Source: Sideroxydans sp. (GTDB lineage Bacteria > Pseudomonadota > Gammaproteobacteria > Burkholderiales > Gallionellaceae). Taken from it: a stretch of DNA of 64,000 bases. Under the pieces are notes generated by a model, which did not search any database, was not told the DNA's origin, and saw only the letters and a list, made by a program, of their open reading frames with translations. The stretch lies in contig JAQTUV010000001.1 in NCBI GenBank assembly GCA_028707175.1, positions 434,001 to 498,000 of the forward strand. Reading direction: 5' to 3'. The position numbers and the translations under genes are program-made. This document shows, piece by piece, positions 26,426-35,439 of the stretch (positions within the stretch are counted from its first letter, which is position 1; the number at the start of each line of letters is the position of its first letter).

Positions 26426-27415
26426 ATGACGAACGCACCCGACCATGCCTTTTCTTTACTCACCCCCGACACCATGCTCAACGCGCTGGAGAGTATCGGC
26501 TTACGTTGTGATGGTCGTCTGCTTGCCCTCAACAGTTACGAGAATCGCGTGTATCAGGTCGGCATCGAAGACGATAAGCCGCTGGTCGCCAAGTTCTATC
26601 GCCCCGCACGTTGGAGCGACTCAGCCATCCTTGAAGAACATGCTTTCGTGCAGGAGTTGGTCGAGCGCGAGATTCCCGTTGTTCCAGCCTCGACGATTGC
26701 CGGTACGACACTGCATCACTTCGATGGCTTCCGTTTTTCTGTGTTCGCCAAACATGGTGGACGCGCGCCCGAGTTGGAGAACCGCGACACGTTGGAATGG
26801 CTGGGGCGTTTCCTCGGGCGTATCCACGCGGTGGGTGCGACTAAGGTTTTTCAGCATCGCCCCACATTGAATATCGAGACCTTCGGCATCGAGCCGCGAG
26901 ATTTCTTGCTGGCGAATAACTTCATCCCAAGCGACATCGACGCGGCGTATCGCAGCGTGGTGCAACAGGCGTTGGATGGCGTGCGTCACTGCTTCGATAG
27001 AGCAGGGGATGTGAAGCAGCTGCGTCTGCATGGCGACTGCCACGCAGGCAACGTGCTGTGGACGGACGACGGCCCGCACTTCGTCGACTTCGATGACAGT
27101 CGTATGGGGCCTGCCGTGCAAGACTTGTGGATGTTGCTCTCGGGTGAACGCGAAGACCGTGTGCGCCAGATGGGCGACGTGCTGGCAGGCTACGAAGACT
27201 TTTGCGAATTCGATGCGCGCGAACTGCACCTCATCGAAGCACTGCGCACCTTACGCCTCATCCACTACTCCGCATGGCTCGCGCGGCGCTGGGACGACAT
27301 CGCCTTCAAGCAAGCTTTTCCGTGGTTCAACACGCAGATCTATTGGCAGAACCGCATCTTGGAATTGCGTGAGCAGATAGCCCTGATGGAAGAACCCCCT
27401 CTATGGCAAAACTGA
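26426..27415 (+). CDS. srkA: stress response kinase SrkA (YihE)
   Basis: Ser/Thr protein kinase of the aminoglycoside-phosphotransferase fold, involved in resisting stress-induced death in E. coli. The 329 residues match the 328 of E. coli. Visible features are ENRVYQVGIED with the lysine in PLVAKFYRP, the HIHAVG-like segment GRIHAVGATK, catalytic loop LRLHGDCHAGNVLW, and metal-binding FVDFDDSRMGP. ATG 26426 is chosen over an upstream ATG (26378) for length agreement. Monocistronic. Confidence 0.92.
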   Translation: MTNAPDHAFSLLTPDTMLNALESIGLRCDGRLLALNSYENRVYQVGIEDDKPLVAKFYRPARWSDSAILEEHAFVQELVEREIPVVPASTIAGTTLHHFDGFRFSVFAKHGGRAPELENRDTLEWLGRFLGRIHAVGATKVFQHRPTLNIETFGIEPRDFLLANNFIPSDIDAAYRSVVQQALDGVRHCFDRAGDVKQLRLHGDCHAGNVLWTDDGPHFVDFDDSRMGPAVQDLWMLLSGEREDRVRQMGDVLAGYEDFCEFDARELHLIEALRTLRLIHYSAWLARRWDDIAFKQAFPWFNTQIYWQNRILELREQIALMEEPPLWQN

Positions 27416-27546
27416 AAAACCTACTGCGCAATCGAATTGCGGCGTTGCGCGGTGCTCGAAATCCTCATGTGCATTAAGCACACTCCGGTTTCTGTGCTCC
27501 GTGCGCCTTGCACTTCGACTGCTCGCTACGGTTTTAAAACGTTCGT

Positions 27547-27942
27547 ATGCTAATGAATAAACAATCAACCAACTGCCCCTGCGGTAGCACCAAACCCTTC
27601 ACCGCTTGCTGCGCTCCTTACGTCGAGGGCAATGTACCTGCACCCACCGCAGAAGCCCTCATGCGTTCACGCTACACCGCCTATACCCTGCTACGAGAAG
27701 ATTATCTGCTGGCCACATGGCACACCTCCACACGACCAGCCTCATTGGAGTTGGCAGCTGACACCGCGACGAAGTGGATAGGGCTAGAAGTGAAACGCCA
27801 TGAACAACAAGATACCGACCATGCCATCGTCGAATTCGTCGCGCGCTACAAAGTGAACGGTCGTGCGCATCGGCTGCACGAAGTCAGCCGCTTCGTACGT
27901 GAGGATGGACGCTGGTTTTACTTAGATGGCGATTTGGATTGA
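27547..27942 (+). CDS. YchJ-like SEC-C domain protein
   Basis: 131-residue UPF0225 protein. The N-terminus carries a SEC-C zinc motif (CPCGSTKPFTACCAPYV, Cys and Cys-Cys pairs), followed by PTAEALMRSRYTAY and an NTF2-like domain with VEFVARYKVNGRAHRLHE and DGRWFYLDGD. Function unknown. Its last 25 bp overlap the convergent MsrB-fusion gene tail-to-tail. A second in-frame ATG two codons later is possible. Confidence 0.88.
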   Translation: MLMNKQSTNCPCGSTKPFTACCAPYVEGNVPAPTAEALMRSRYTAYTLLREDYLLATWHTSTRPASLELAADTATKWIGLEVKRHEQQDTDHAIVEFVARYKVNGRAHRLHEVSRFVREDGRWFYLDGDLD

Positions 27943-28679
27943 ATTGCATCGGGGACGAACTTGAGTACATTCCCGTTGATGCAATAACGTTTGAAAGTAG
28001 GCGCTGGGCCGTCATCAAAAACATGACCAAGATGGATGCCCGAACTGGCACTGCGCACTTCGACGCGTTTCATGCCGTAGCTGATGTCTTCGTGTGTTGT
28101 CACTGAACCTGGCAATGGCGTGAAGAAACTGGGCCATCCTGTACCACTTTCAAATTTGCTATCACTGCGAAATAAAGCGGCGCCTGTGATGGGATCGACG
28201 AACGTACCTGTGCGTTTCTCATCCAGATTAGATCCAGTAAACGCGCGCTCTGTACCTTGCTCGAAGGCGATCTTTTGCTGTGCGGGTGTCAGTAGTTGAT
28301 AGCCTAGCCATTCCCAGAAGCGCGCTTTCTCGCCGTTGTAACCCGTGTAACGCGATACCTCTTTCCCGTTTTCAAACAGCACGATGGTGGGTGTCGCGAA
28401 CAAGGGTTTTTCAAGCGTCCAATTGGGGGGCGGATTGAAACCTAGCGTGCGAGAAATAGGCACGGGTGACTTCCAACTATCCAACACTTCCGCCTTGAAT
28501 TTGCGGCAGTAAGCACAATCGATACCTTCAAAGATGATCAGTTGCCGTGCAAAGGTGAGCGCTTTGGGATTGAATTCAGCCACAGGCTTAGTCTCTTTAG
28601 GGGCGGCAGCATGGGCATTCATCATGAACATTGTTGCCAATGAGATCATGAGGATGTGAGTCATTTTCGTTAGGTTCAT
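27918..28679 (-). CDS. thioredoxin-like/MsrB methionine sulfoxide reductase fusion
   Basis: 253 residues. A signal peptide (ILMISLATMFMMNAHA) is followed by a thioredoxin-fold domain with CAYC in FEGIDCAYCRKF and cis-Pro in FATPTIVLF, then an MsrB domain: FRSDSKFESGTGWPSFF, VRSASSGIHLGHVFDDGP, and catalytic Cys in KRYCINGNVLKF. Exported, so probably repairs oxidised methionine-R-sulfoxide in periplasmic proteins with a built-in reductant. The two CxxC zinc sites usual in MsrB are missing. It lies 18 bp after the DUF4139 gene, in one operon. GAGG ribosome site present. Confidence 0.85.
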   Translation of the reverse strand: MNLTKMTHILMISLATMFMMNAHAAAPKETKPVAEFNPKALTFARQLIIFEGIDCAYCRKFKAEVLDSWKSPVPISRTLGFNPPPNWTLEKPLFATPTIVLFENGKEVSRYTGYNGEKARFWEWLGYQLLTPAQQKIAFEQGTERAFTGSNLDEKRTGTFVDPITGAALFRSDSKFESGTGWPSFFTPLPGSVTTHEDISYGMKRVEVRSASSGIHLGHVFDDGPAPTFKRYCINGNVLKFVPDAIQSKSPSK

Positions 28680-28697
28680 CGCATCCTCGCTCAGAGA

Positions 28698-30137
28698 TTA
28701 ATACTTCACTTGCACACGGTACGTTAGCGTCGTCTTACCTTCCGCTGGGATGTCGATTTTCCACACAGCTGTGTTGCTGGTCGCTTTGGTGCTGGTGTGA
28801 CTCTCGTTGATGATCTTCCACTCGCCGGGTATCGGCTCTTGTACGGTGACGGTCACACGCTCTTTCTTCGCGTTCTTCAATTCAATTTCATAGGCGGTTT
28901 CAAATGCGCTGTTGCCTTTTGAGGGGCGGGGTAGCGTTTTGAAATCGGTCTGTTTTTTATCGGCGGTCACGTCGAAGGCTTCACCCAATTTCAAGCGGAT
29001 GGTCTCGTTCTTTGGAGTGTGGTCGATGTGGTCTTCTCCCACGAACTGCGCGTTGCCTTGGCTGTCTTTTTTGTACACGCGCATCGTGCCTTTGGGCAAA
29101 GGTATGCCCATCTTTGCGGCTTCTTTGTTGTCGAATTCGACGAACACGCTCACCTTCATCTTCTGCCCAAGGTCGCCATAGCTGCTGCTGTAGTAGTAAT
29201 CCGCGCCACGCAATAACAATTCTTTACGCGCAGGCACACCGCTGGCGGAAAGCAATGCGACTTGTTTGGTCTGGTTCTCGGCGATGGTGGTGGGGCGATC
29301 TAAAGTGTAGAGGTGATATTCCAGTAACGATTCTTCCGCCATCGGTGCGGCGGCTTCCGCCACCATGGCATCCATGCGCATTGCTTTCACCATTGGACGC
29401 ACGAATTGCTGAACACGATTCACATCACCTGCCACCAATTGCAGTTTTGCATTGTTGTATGTTGCACCGCTGGTGTTGCTGAGCGTCACCCAGCCGGATA
29501 GATCGAGGCTGTCTTCTTTGGGGCTTAACTCTGCGACGTAGTCGGCTTTCCAATCCAAGCCGCCGGTGAGGTAGCTGAGCTCGAGTGTTTGCTCAGCGGC
29601 AGTTTTGTTGTTGAGCTTGGTGACGAGGGTGGGGCGGTCACGCAGGTTGGCAGGTACGTCGGAATAGACGATGCGCCCAGAGATGCCTGTCTCGATGCGA
29701 TTGCCAATTTTTAGCACCACGCCGTTGTTGGCAGAAAGCACGGTCGCTTGCTCAGAAGTCTCAGCGCCCGTGGTGGGATGTGTCTTTACGACAGTTACAT
29801 TTTTGCCGACATACTTTTCCAAGAGCTTTTCAGGGGTGAGCAGGTCGAAATCGAAGTTCTGTTCTAAGGTGGAGAAACTCCCTGCGTGGCTCACGCTGCG
29901 TAACAGTGCCGTCTCGGGGCGTATCTGCGCGCTGACATCGCGCAAGGCGAGGTCGTTCAATCCATTCTGCAACTTTATTTTGCGCTGGTCTTTCACTAGG
30001 GCTAGGTCACCGTTGTAGATCGTCACCGCAACGGATTGCTGGTCATTCAACGTACTGCGGATCTCATCGGCAGCGGATGCGCCAGCAGAGAAGGCGCAAC
30101 TGATCATGAAAGCGAGAGAAGACTTTTTGAAGTTCAT
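28698..30137 (-). CDS. DUF4139 domain protein, exported
   Basis: 479 residues. Signal peptide MNFKKSSLAFMISCAFSAGA, then a beta-rich protein with a DUF4139-type C-terminal half (KADYVAELSPKEDSLDLSGW, ELKNAKKERVTVTVQEPIPG, TLTYRVQVKY). Members are mucoidy-inhibitor-like envelope proteins of unknown function. ATG 30137 follows TAGGAGCTGCACG, an AGGAG site, and begins the signal peptide; 23 codons upstream remain open but lack support. Upstream member of a two-gene operon with the MsrB fusion. Confidence 0.85.
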   Translation of the reverse strand: MNFKKSSLAFMISCAFSAGASAADEIRSTLNDQQSVAVTIYNGDLALVKDQRKIKLQNGLNDLALRDVSAQIRPETALLRSVSHAGSFSTLEQNFDFDLLTPEKLLEKYVGKNVTVVKTHPTTGAETSEQATVLSANNGVVLKIGNRIETGISGRIVYSDVPANLRDRPTLVTKLNNKTAAEQTLELSYLTGGLDWKADYVAELSPKEDSLDLSGWVTLSNTSGATYNNAKLQLVAGDVNRVQQFVRPMVKAMRMDAMVAEAAAPMAEESLLEYHLYTLDRPTTIAENQTKQVALLSASGVPARKELLLRGADYYYSSSYGDLGQKMKVSVFVEFDNKEAAKMGIPLPKGTMRVYKKDSQGNAQFVGEDHIDHTPKNETIRLKLGEAFDVTADKKQTDFKTLPRPSKGNSAFETAYEIELKNAKKERVTVTVQEPIPGEWKIINESHTSTKATSNTAVWKIDIPAEGKTTLTYRVQVKY

Positions 30138-30272
30138 CGTGCAGCTCCTAGTGGGTTGATAGGTGAAACTGTAGCCGACAGACCCCATTTGAGCTACAGA
30201 GTTCAATTCATGCCGACAGATTGACCTTGTCCCAAAGGTGGCGATGTCAGGTTAAACCCTGAGCTGCAAAAC

Positions 30273-31115
30273 CTACAACGAGACACGCATCGACAGATCA
30301 ATCGCCTTCACATCTTTGGTGAGTGCGCCGATGGAGATGCGATCCACCCCTGTTTCGGCAACGTGACGGATACTTTCCAAGGTGATGCCGCCCGAGGCTT
30401 CTAATTCAGCACGGTTGGCGGCGTGAGCCACAGCAAGGCGCATATCGGTGAGTGAAAAATTATCTAGCAGGATGAGCTCCGCACCTGCATTCAACGCTTC
30501 ATCCAACTCTTGCAACGATTCAACTTCGATTTGGATGCTCACATTCGGGGGGGTGATCTGGAACGCGTGCTCCATCACTTTACGGATGCCGCCTGCCGCT
30601 GCGATGTGGTTCTCTTTGATGAGCACGCCATCGAACAGGCCGATGCGTTGGTTGTGCCCACCGCCGACCTTTACCGCATGTTTCTGTGCGATACGCAGGC
30701 TAGGCAGGGTCTTGCGGGTATCCAACACCTTGGCATGTGTTCCTTTTACCGCCTCGACATAACGGCGCGTCTGCGTGGAAACGGCGGACAGTGTCTGTAA
30801 AAAATTCAACGCGGGACGTTCGGCTGACAGTAGCGCACGTGCATTGCCACGAATTTCGCATAGTGTTTGTTTGGCGGCGACAGCATCACCTTCTTGCCAT
30901 TTCCATTCAATCTTGCAGTTTGGGTCGAGGGTGAAAAAACATTCCTCGAACCACAGCGTGCCACACAGCACCATGTCTTCACGGGTGATGACAGTGGCGT
31001 GTGCCTGCGCATGCTCGTCGATGAGTAGCGCAGTCAAATCGCCTGTCCCCATGTCTTCTGCAAGGGCGGTGATCACGTCAGAACGGACTTGGTGGGCAAG
31101 GCTAGTGTGTGGCAT
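30273..31115 (-). CDS. nadC: nicotinate-nucleotide pyrophosphorylase
   Basis: Quinolinate phosphoribosyltransferase of de novo NAD synthesis, 280 residues: quinolinate + PRPP give nicotinate mononucleotide. Motifs seen: EDMGTGDLTA, ERPALNFLQTLSAVST, LDTRKTLPSLRIAQKHAV, VGGGHNQRIGLFDGVLIKEN, ILLDNFS and EASGGITLESI. ATG 31115 lies behind AAGGAATGTTCG and starts the family's usual N-terminus; an in-frame extension to 31190 is rejected. Divergent from clpB. Confidence 0.95.
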   Translation of the reverse strand: MPHTSLAHQVRSDVITALAEDMGTGDLTALLIDEHAQAHATVITREDMVLCGTLWFEECFFTLDPNCKIEWKWQEGDAVAAKQTLCEIRGNARALLSAERPALNFLQTLSAVSTQTRRYVEAVKGTHAKVLDTRKTLPSLRIAQKHAVKVGGGHNQRIGLFDGVLIKENHIAAAGGIRKVMEHAFQITPPNVSIQIEVESLQELDEALNAGAELILLDNFSLTDMRLAVAHAANRAELEASGGITLESIRHVAETGVDRISIGALTKDVKAIDLSMRVSL

Positions 31116-31164
31116 CGAACATTCCTTAAGTTGAGGTCGGCAGTATAAGGGAAGGATGGCAGGG

Positions 31165-31192
31165 CTTGAAATCGTACCTAAGCCCCCCACCT
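31165..31192 (+). promoter_or_regulatory. sigma-32-type heat-shock promoter of clpB
   Basis: CTTGAAA (31165-31171) and CCCCACCT (31185-31192) match the -35 CTTGAAA and -10 CCCCATNT of sigma-32 promoters with a 13-bp gap, 35 bp before the clpB start. Confidence 0.75.
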
Positions 31193-31226
31193 ACCGAACA
31201 ATGGAAATCCATATGAGGAGTTAATC

Positions 31227-33812
31227 ATGCGTTTCGACAAATTCACCACCAAACTTCAACAAGCGCTGTCCGATGCCCAAGGGCTGGCCGTCGGTGCAGA
31301 CAACCAATTCATCGAGCCACAGCACCTGTTGCTGGCGCTGCTCAACGATGCCGACAGCGGGGCAGGCTCCCTGCTGGCACGTGCGGGCGGCAACGCCAAT
31401 GCGCTGAAGACCGCGCTGAGTGATGCCGTCTCACGTTTGCCCAAAGTAGAAGGCCATAGCGGCGAAGTGCAAGTCGGGCGAGACCTGAGCAATCTGCTCA
31501 ACCTTACCGACAAAGAGGCGCAGAAGCGCGGTGACCAGTTCATCGCCTCTGAGATGTTCTTGCTCGCGCTCACCAACGACAAGGGCGAGACAGGCCGTTT
31601 GCTGAAGACACATGGCGTATCGCGTGCGCCGTTGGAGACCGCCATCGCTGCCGTACGGGGTGGCGAGTCGGTGGGTTCGCAAGAGGCTGAAGGTCAGCGT
31701 GAGTCACTCAAGAAATACTGTGTCGATCTGACCGAGCGCGCCCGCCAAGGCAAGCTCGATCCCGTCATCGGTCGTGACGACGAGATCCGTCGTGCCATCC
31801 AAGTGTTGCAGCGTCGTACCAAGAACAACCCCGTGCTCATCGGCGAGCCCGGCGTGGGTAAAACCGCGATTGTTGAAGGTTTAGCTCAACGCATCATCAA
31901 TGGCGAAGTGCCCGACTCACTCAGAGGCAAGAAGGTGTTGTCGCTGGACATGGCCGCCCTCGTGGCAGGTGCGAAGTATCGCGGTGAATTCGAAGAGCGC
32001 CTAAAATCCGTGCTGAAAGAATTGGCCCAAGACGAAGGTAATAACATCGTCTTCATCGACGAACTGCACACCATGGTGGGCGCAGGTAAAGCGGATGGTG
32101 CGATGGACGCGGGCAACATGCTCAAGCCTGCGCTTGCGCGCGGCGAGTTGCACTGCGTGGGTGCGACCACATTGGATGAATATCGCAAATACATCGAGAA
32201 AGATGCCGCACTGGAACGCCGTTTCCAAAAGGTGCTGGTAGATGAGCCGAGTGTGGAATCCACCATCGCTATCCTGCGTGGTTTGAAAGAGAAATACGAA
32301 GTACACCACGGTGTCGAGATCACCGACCCCGCCATCGTGGCAGCGGCGGAGTTGTCGCATCGCTACATCACCGATCGCTTCCTGCCCGACAAAGCCATCG
32401 ACCTCATCGACGAGGCCGCATCGCGCATGAAGATGGAGATCGACTCTAAACCGGAGGTGATGGATAAACTCGAACGTCGTTTGATCCAGCTGAAGATCGA
32501 ACGCGAAGCCGTTAAGAAAGAGAAAGACGAAGCTTCTAAGAAACGTTTCGCCTTGATCGAAGTCGAGATTAAAAAACTCGAACGCGAATATGCTGACCTC
32601 GAAGAAGTGTGGAAAGCAGAGAAGGGCGCCGCCCAAGGTGCGGCCACCGTGAAGGAAGAGATCGAGGCCATGCGTGCCGAGATCGTGCGTCTGCAACGCG
32701 AAGGCAAACTGGAGAAAGTCGCCGAGCTGCAATACGGCAAGCTGCCGCAGTTGGAAGCCAAGATGAAAGAAGCCGCCCAACGCGAAGCGGAAGGTGGCGC
32801 ATCGAAGAACAAACTGTTGCGTACCCAAGTCGGTGCGGAAGAGATCGCCGAAGTGGTGAGCCGTGCGACGGGCATTCCCGTGAGCAAGATGATGACGGGC
32901 GAGCGCGACAAGTTGCTCAAGATGGAAGACAAGTTGCATGAACGCGTGGTGGGGCAGGACGAGGCAGTGCGTCTTGTGTCCGACGCTATCCGCCGTTCAC
33001 GTTCCGGTCTGTCCGACCCGAATCGTCCGTATGGTTCGTTCTTGTTCTTAGGCCCCACCGGCGTGGGCAAGACCGAGCTGTGCAAGGCGTTGGCGGGTTT
33101 CATGTTCGATTCGGAAGACCATCTCATCCGCATCGACATGAGCGAGTACATGGAGAAACATTCCGTCGCACGGCTGATCGGTGCACCACCCGGCTATGTG
33201 GGTTACGAAGAAGGTGGCGGTCTGACCGAAGCCGTACGCCGCAAACCGTACAGCGTCATCTTGTTGGATGAAGTGGAGAAGGCGCACCCCGACGTGTTCA
33301 ATGTGTTGCTGCAAGCGCTAGATGATGGTCGTATGACCGATGGTCAAGGCCGCACTGTGGATTTTAAGAACACCGTCATCGTGATGACCTCTAACTTGGG
33401 TTCGCAGATGATCCAGCAGATGCAAGGCGATGATTATCAGGTGGTGAAGCTCGCGGTGATGGGCGAAGTGAAAACCTATTTCCGCCCCGAGTTCATCAAC
33501 CGTATCGACGAGGTGGTAGTGTTCCACGCGCTGGACGAGAAGAACATCAAGAGCATCGCGCGCATCCAGTTGCAGTATCTGGAAAAACGTCTTGCCGCGA
33601 TGGAGATGAAGTTGGATGTGAGCGAAGCCGCACTTGCAGAGATCGCCAACGCAGGCTTCGATCCGGTGTATGGTGCACGTCCGCTCAAACGTGCTATCCA
33701 AGCGCAGTTGGAGAATCCGCTGGCGAAGGCGATTTTGGAAGGGCGTTTTGCTGCCAAGGATATAATCAAAGTCGATTGCAAAGCGGGGGTAATGAAGTTT
33801 GATAAAGGTTAA
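31227..33812 (+). CDS. clpB: chaperone ClpB
   Basis: Hexameric disaggregase working with DnaK. 861 residues: Clp-N domain (1-150), AAA1 with GEPGVGKTA near 208, middle coiled-coil (about 410-525, many Lys/Glu heptads such as [16 protein letters not shown]), and AAA2 with GPTGVGKTE near 609, plus the substrate loop [13 protein letters not shown]. Full length matches the family. A GAGGAG ribosome site precedes ATG. Preceded by a heat-shock promoter-like sequence. Confidence 0.98.
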   Translation: MRFDKFTTKLQQALSDAQGLAVGADNQFIEPQHLLLALLNDADSGAGSLLARAGGNANALKTALSDAVSRLPKVEGHSGEVQVGRDLSNLLNLTDKEAQKRGDQFIASEMFLLALTNDKGETGRLLKTHGVSRAPLETAIAAVRGGESVGSQEAEGQRESLKKYCVDLTERARQGKLDPVIGRDDEIRRAIQVLQRRTKNNPVLIGEPGVGKTAIVEGLAQRIINGEVPDSLRGKKVLSLDMAALVAGAKYRGEFEERLKSVLKELAQDEGNNIVFIDELHTMVGAGKADGAMDAGNMLKPALARGELHCVGATTLDEYRKYIEKDAALERRFQKVLVDEPSVESTIAILRGLKEKYEVHHGVEITDPAIVAAAELSHRYITDRFLPDKAIDLIDEAASRMKMEIDSKPEVMDKLERRLIQLKIEREAVKKEKDEASKKRFALIEVEIKKLEREYADLEEVWKAEKGAAQGAATVKEEIEAMRAEIVRLQREGKLEKVAELQYGKLPQLEAKMKEAAQREAEGGASKNKLLRTQVGAEEIAEVVSRATGIPVSKMMTGERDKLLKMEDKLHERVVGQDEAVRLVSDAIRRSRSGLSDPNRPYGSFLFLGPTGVGKTELCKALAGFMFDSEDHLIRIDMSEYMEKHSVARLIGAPPGYVGYEEGGGLTEAVRRKPYSVILLDEVEKAHPDVFNVLLQALDDGRMTDGQGRTVDFKNTVIVMTSNLGSQMIQQMQGDDYQVVKLAVMGEVKTYFRPEFINRIDEVVVFHALDEKNIKSIARIQLQYLEKRLAAMEMKLDVSEAALAEIANAGFDPVYGARPLKRAIQAQLENPLAKAILEGRFAAKDIIKVDCKAGVMKFDKG

Positions 33813-33819
33813 AAATTAG

Positions 33820-34131
33820 ATGCAGAAACGATTCATATTAAACGCACCAAGTCAGCCACGTAGCCCGCTAGGCAAGTTGCTGACTTGGATCATCTCGTTG
33901 TCGCTGTTTGCATTGCTGTTGATGTTTTCAGTCGTGTTTCTTGCGGTCATCGCCGTCGTGGGCTTAATTGCGTTCGCCTACATCTGGTGGAAGACACGCG
34001 AGGTGAGGAGGCAGATACGCATCATGCGTAGCGTCGCCACACCTGAAGCACGTCGTGCAGCGCAAGCCAGCAATGACGGTGTGTTCGAAGGCGAAGTGAT
34101 ACGCGTGGTTGATCCAAAAGATGTGAAGTAA
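33820..34131 (+). CDS. small inner-membrane protein
   Basis: 103 residues, unrecognised. Two closely spaced hydrophobic helices at about 18-55 (LLTWIISLSLFALLLMFSVV; FLAVIAVVGLIAFAYIWW) are followed by a basic stretch TREVRRQIRIMRS and a short soluble tail GVFEGEVIRVVD. It begins 7 bp after clpB and ends before a terminator, so it is probably the second gene of the clpB transcript. Confidence 0.7.
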   Translation: MQKRFILNAPSQPRSPLGKLLTWIISLSLFALLLMFSVVFLAVIAVVGLIAFAYIWWKTREVRRQIRIMRSVATPEARRAAQASNDGVFEGEVIRVVDPKDVK

Positions 34132-34143
34132 AACGCTCCAAGT

Positions 34144-34177
34144 AAAAAAGCCCAACGTGATTACGTTGGGCTTTTTT
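34144..34177. terminator. bidirectional rho-independent terminator
   Basis: AAAAAAGCCCAACGT and ACGTTGGGCTTTTTT form a perfect stem around a short loop, with A-run and T-run on the two sides. It separates the clpB operon from convergent psd and can serve both. Confidence 0.92.
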
Positions 34178-34196
34178 ATTTGTGACGACTAGCGAA

Positions 34197-35045
34197 TCAG
34201 TTCGGCTTGTTGCCCATTGCCTCACCCATGCGTAGCGCCTTGGTAGGTTGCCATTCGGGATTGAAACTCAAAGTGTGCTTGGGGAACAACATCACCACGG
34301 TAGAGCCGAGCAGGAAACGTCCCATCTCTTCGCCCTTTTGCAGCGTGATGTCTTGGTCGTCGTAGCGCCATTCGCGCACCGTGCCAGGACGAGGCGGATT
34401 CACCACACCGTGCCACACCGTTGCCATGCTACCGACGATGGTGGCACCGACCAGCGTCAATACAAACTGACCAAACTCGCTCTCGAACACACACACCACA
34501 CGTTCGTTGCGCGCGAACAGTCCGGGCACGCCGCGTGCGGTTGTTGGATTCACCGAGAACAAGTCACCAGGCACATGGATCATGCGGCGTAAGCGTCCTG
34601 TGCAAGGCATGTGGATGCGGTGATAATCCTTGGGGCTCAAATACAGTGTAGCGAAACTGCCATTCTCAAACTGAGCCGCCAGCGTGGCATCACCGCCCAC
34701 CAAGGCTGTTGTTGAATAGCTGTGTCCCTTAGCTTGGAAGATGCTGTCGCGTTCAATTGCGCCGAACTGGCTGATCGCGCCATCTACCGGGCAGATGAAT
34801 TCCGCATTTGCAAACGGACGCGCCCCCTCGCGTAGCGGGCGAGTAAAAAACTCATTGAAGCTTGCGTAACTAGCGATGTCAGGATTTTTTGCTTCCTGCA
34901 TGTTCACAGCATAGCGCCCGACAAAGTGGCGAATGAGGGAGGTGGTGAAACCGCCCATTTGCGCATTGGCCAATTTGCCAGCGAGCACAGTGAGTAATTG
35001 TTTGGGCATGAGGTATTGCGGTAACACAGCTAAACGGTCAGACAC
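34197..35045 (-). CDS. psd: phosphatidylserine decarboxylase proenzyme
   Basis: Makes phosphatidylethanolamine from phosphatidylserine at the inner membrane. 282 residues. The self-cleavage site LGST is at 246-249, where Ser248 becomes the pyruvoyl group; FFTRPLREGARPF, CPVDGAISQFG and DYHRIHMPCTGRL are family signatures. The protein ends with an extra about 30 residues as in other type I enzymes. No linked pssA is seen here. Confidence 0.96.
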   Translation of the reverse strand: MSDRLAVLPQYLMPKQLLTVLAGKLANAQMGGFTTSLIRHFVGRYAVNMQEAKNPDIASYASFNEFFTRPLREGARPFANAEFICPVDGAISQFGAIERDSIFQAKGHSYSTTALVGGDATLAAQFENGSFATLYLSPKDYHRIHMPCTGRLRRMIHVPGDLFSVNPTTARGVPGLFARNERVVCVFESEFGQFVLTLVGATIVGSMATVWHGVVNPPRPGTVREWRYDDQDITLQKGEEMGRFLLGSTVVMLFPKHTLSFNPEWQPTKALRMGEAMGNKPN

Positions 35046-35110
35046 GATGAATCCTAAAAATTGAAAGGGGCGGATTATAACGGGGCAAGCCAGAATTCTG
35101 CGATGCCATT

Positions 35111-35138
35111 GAGAAAGCCCGGCATGCCGGGCTTCTCG
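35111..35138. terminator. hairpin between psd and the small His-rich gene
   Basis: GAGAAAGCCCGGC and GCCGGGCTTCTC form a strong GC stem at 35111-35137. It follows the small leftward gene at 35171-35308 and precedes psd. The T-run is short on either strand. Confidence 0.6.
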
Positions 35139-35170
35139 TTTGCAACATCAGGCAGAAAGTTTTGAATCGA

Positions 35171-35308
35171 TCAATGTGTATGAGTCGGTGTGATGAACGG
35201 CTGCATATCGTGATGATGTTTCTTCTCATGTTTAGCCATTCGCTTTTCTTTAGGTGTCAGCAAAGGTTTCTTCTTTGAGTCTTTATGGGTGTTGTGTGTT
35301 TTAGGCAT
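35171..35308 (-). CDS. 45-residue Lys/His-rich small protein
   Basis: Begins MPKTHNTHKDSKKK and contains KEKRMAKHEKKHHHD, ending with THTH. ATG 35308 has a textbook ribosome site, CATAAGGAGTTAGATC, 9 nt upstream, which is the main reason to call it. Strongly basic, with about ten His; a nucleic-acid-binding or metal-binding role is only a guess. It lies 131 bp downstream of the cyclase gene on the same strand and is followed by a hairpin. Confidence 0.65.
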   Translation of the reverse strand: MPKTHNTHKDSKKKPLLTPKEKRMAKHEKKHHHDMQPFITPTHTH

Positions 35309-35439
35309 GATCTAACTCCTTATGTTGATTAAGAGCGGAACTGCGATTTCATCCTACTCCAATCGCATCATAAAAACCCATCATGTTATGGGCATTCAGA
35401 CGAATGGGAGGTGTGAAGCATCTGCCACATCACGGCAAT

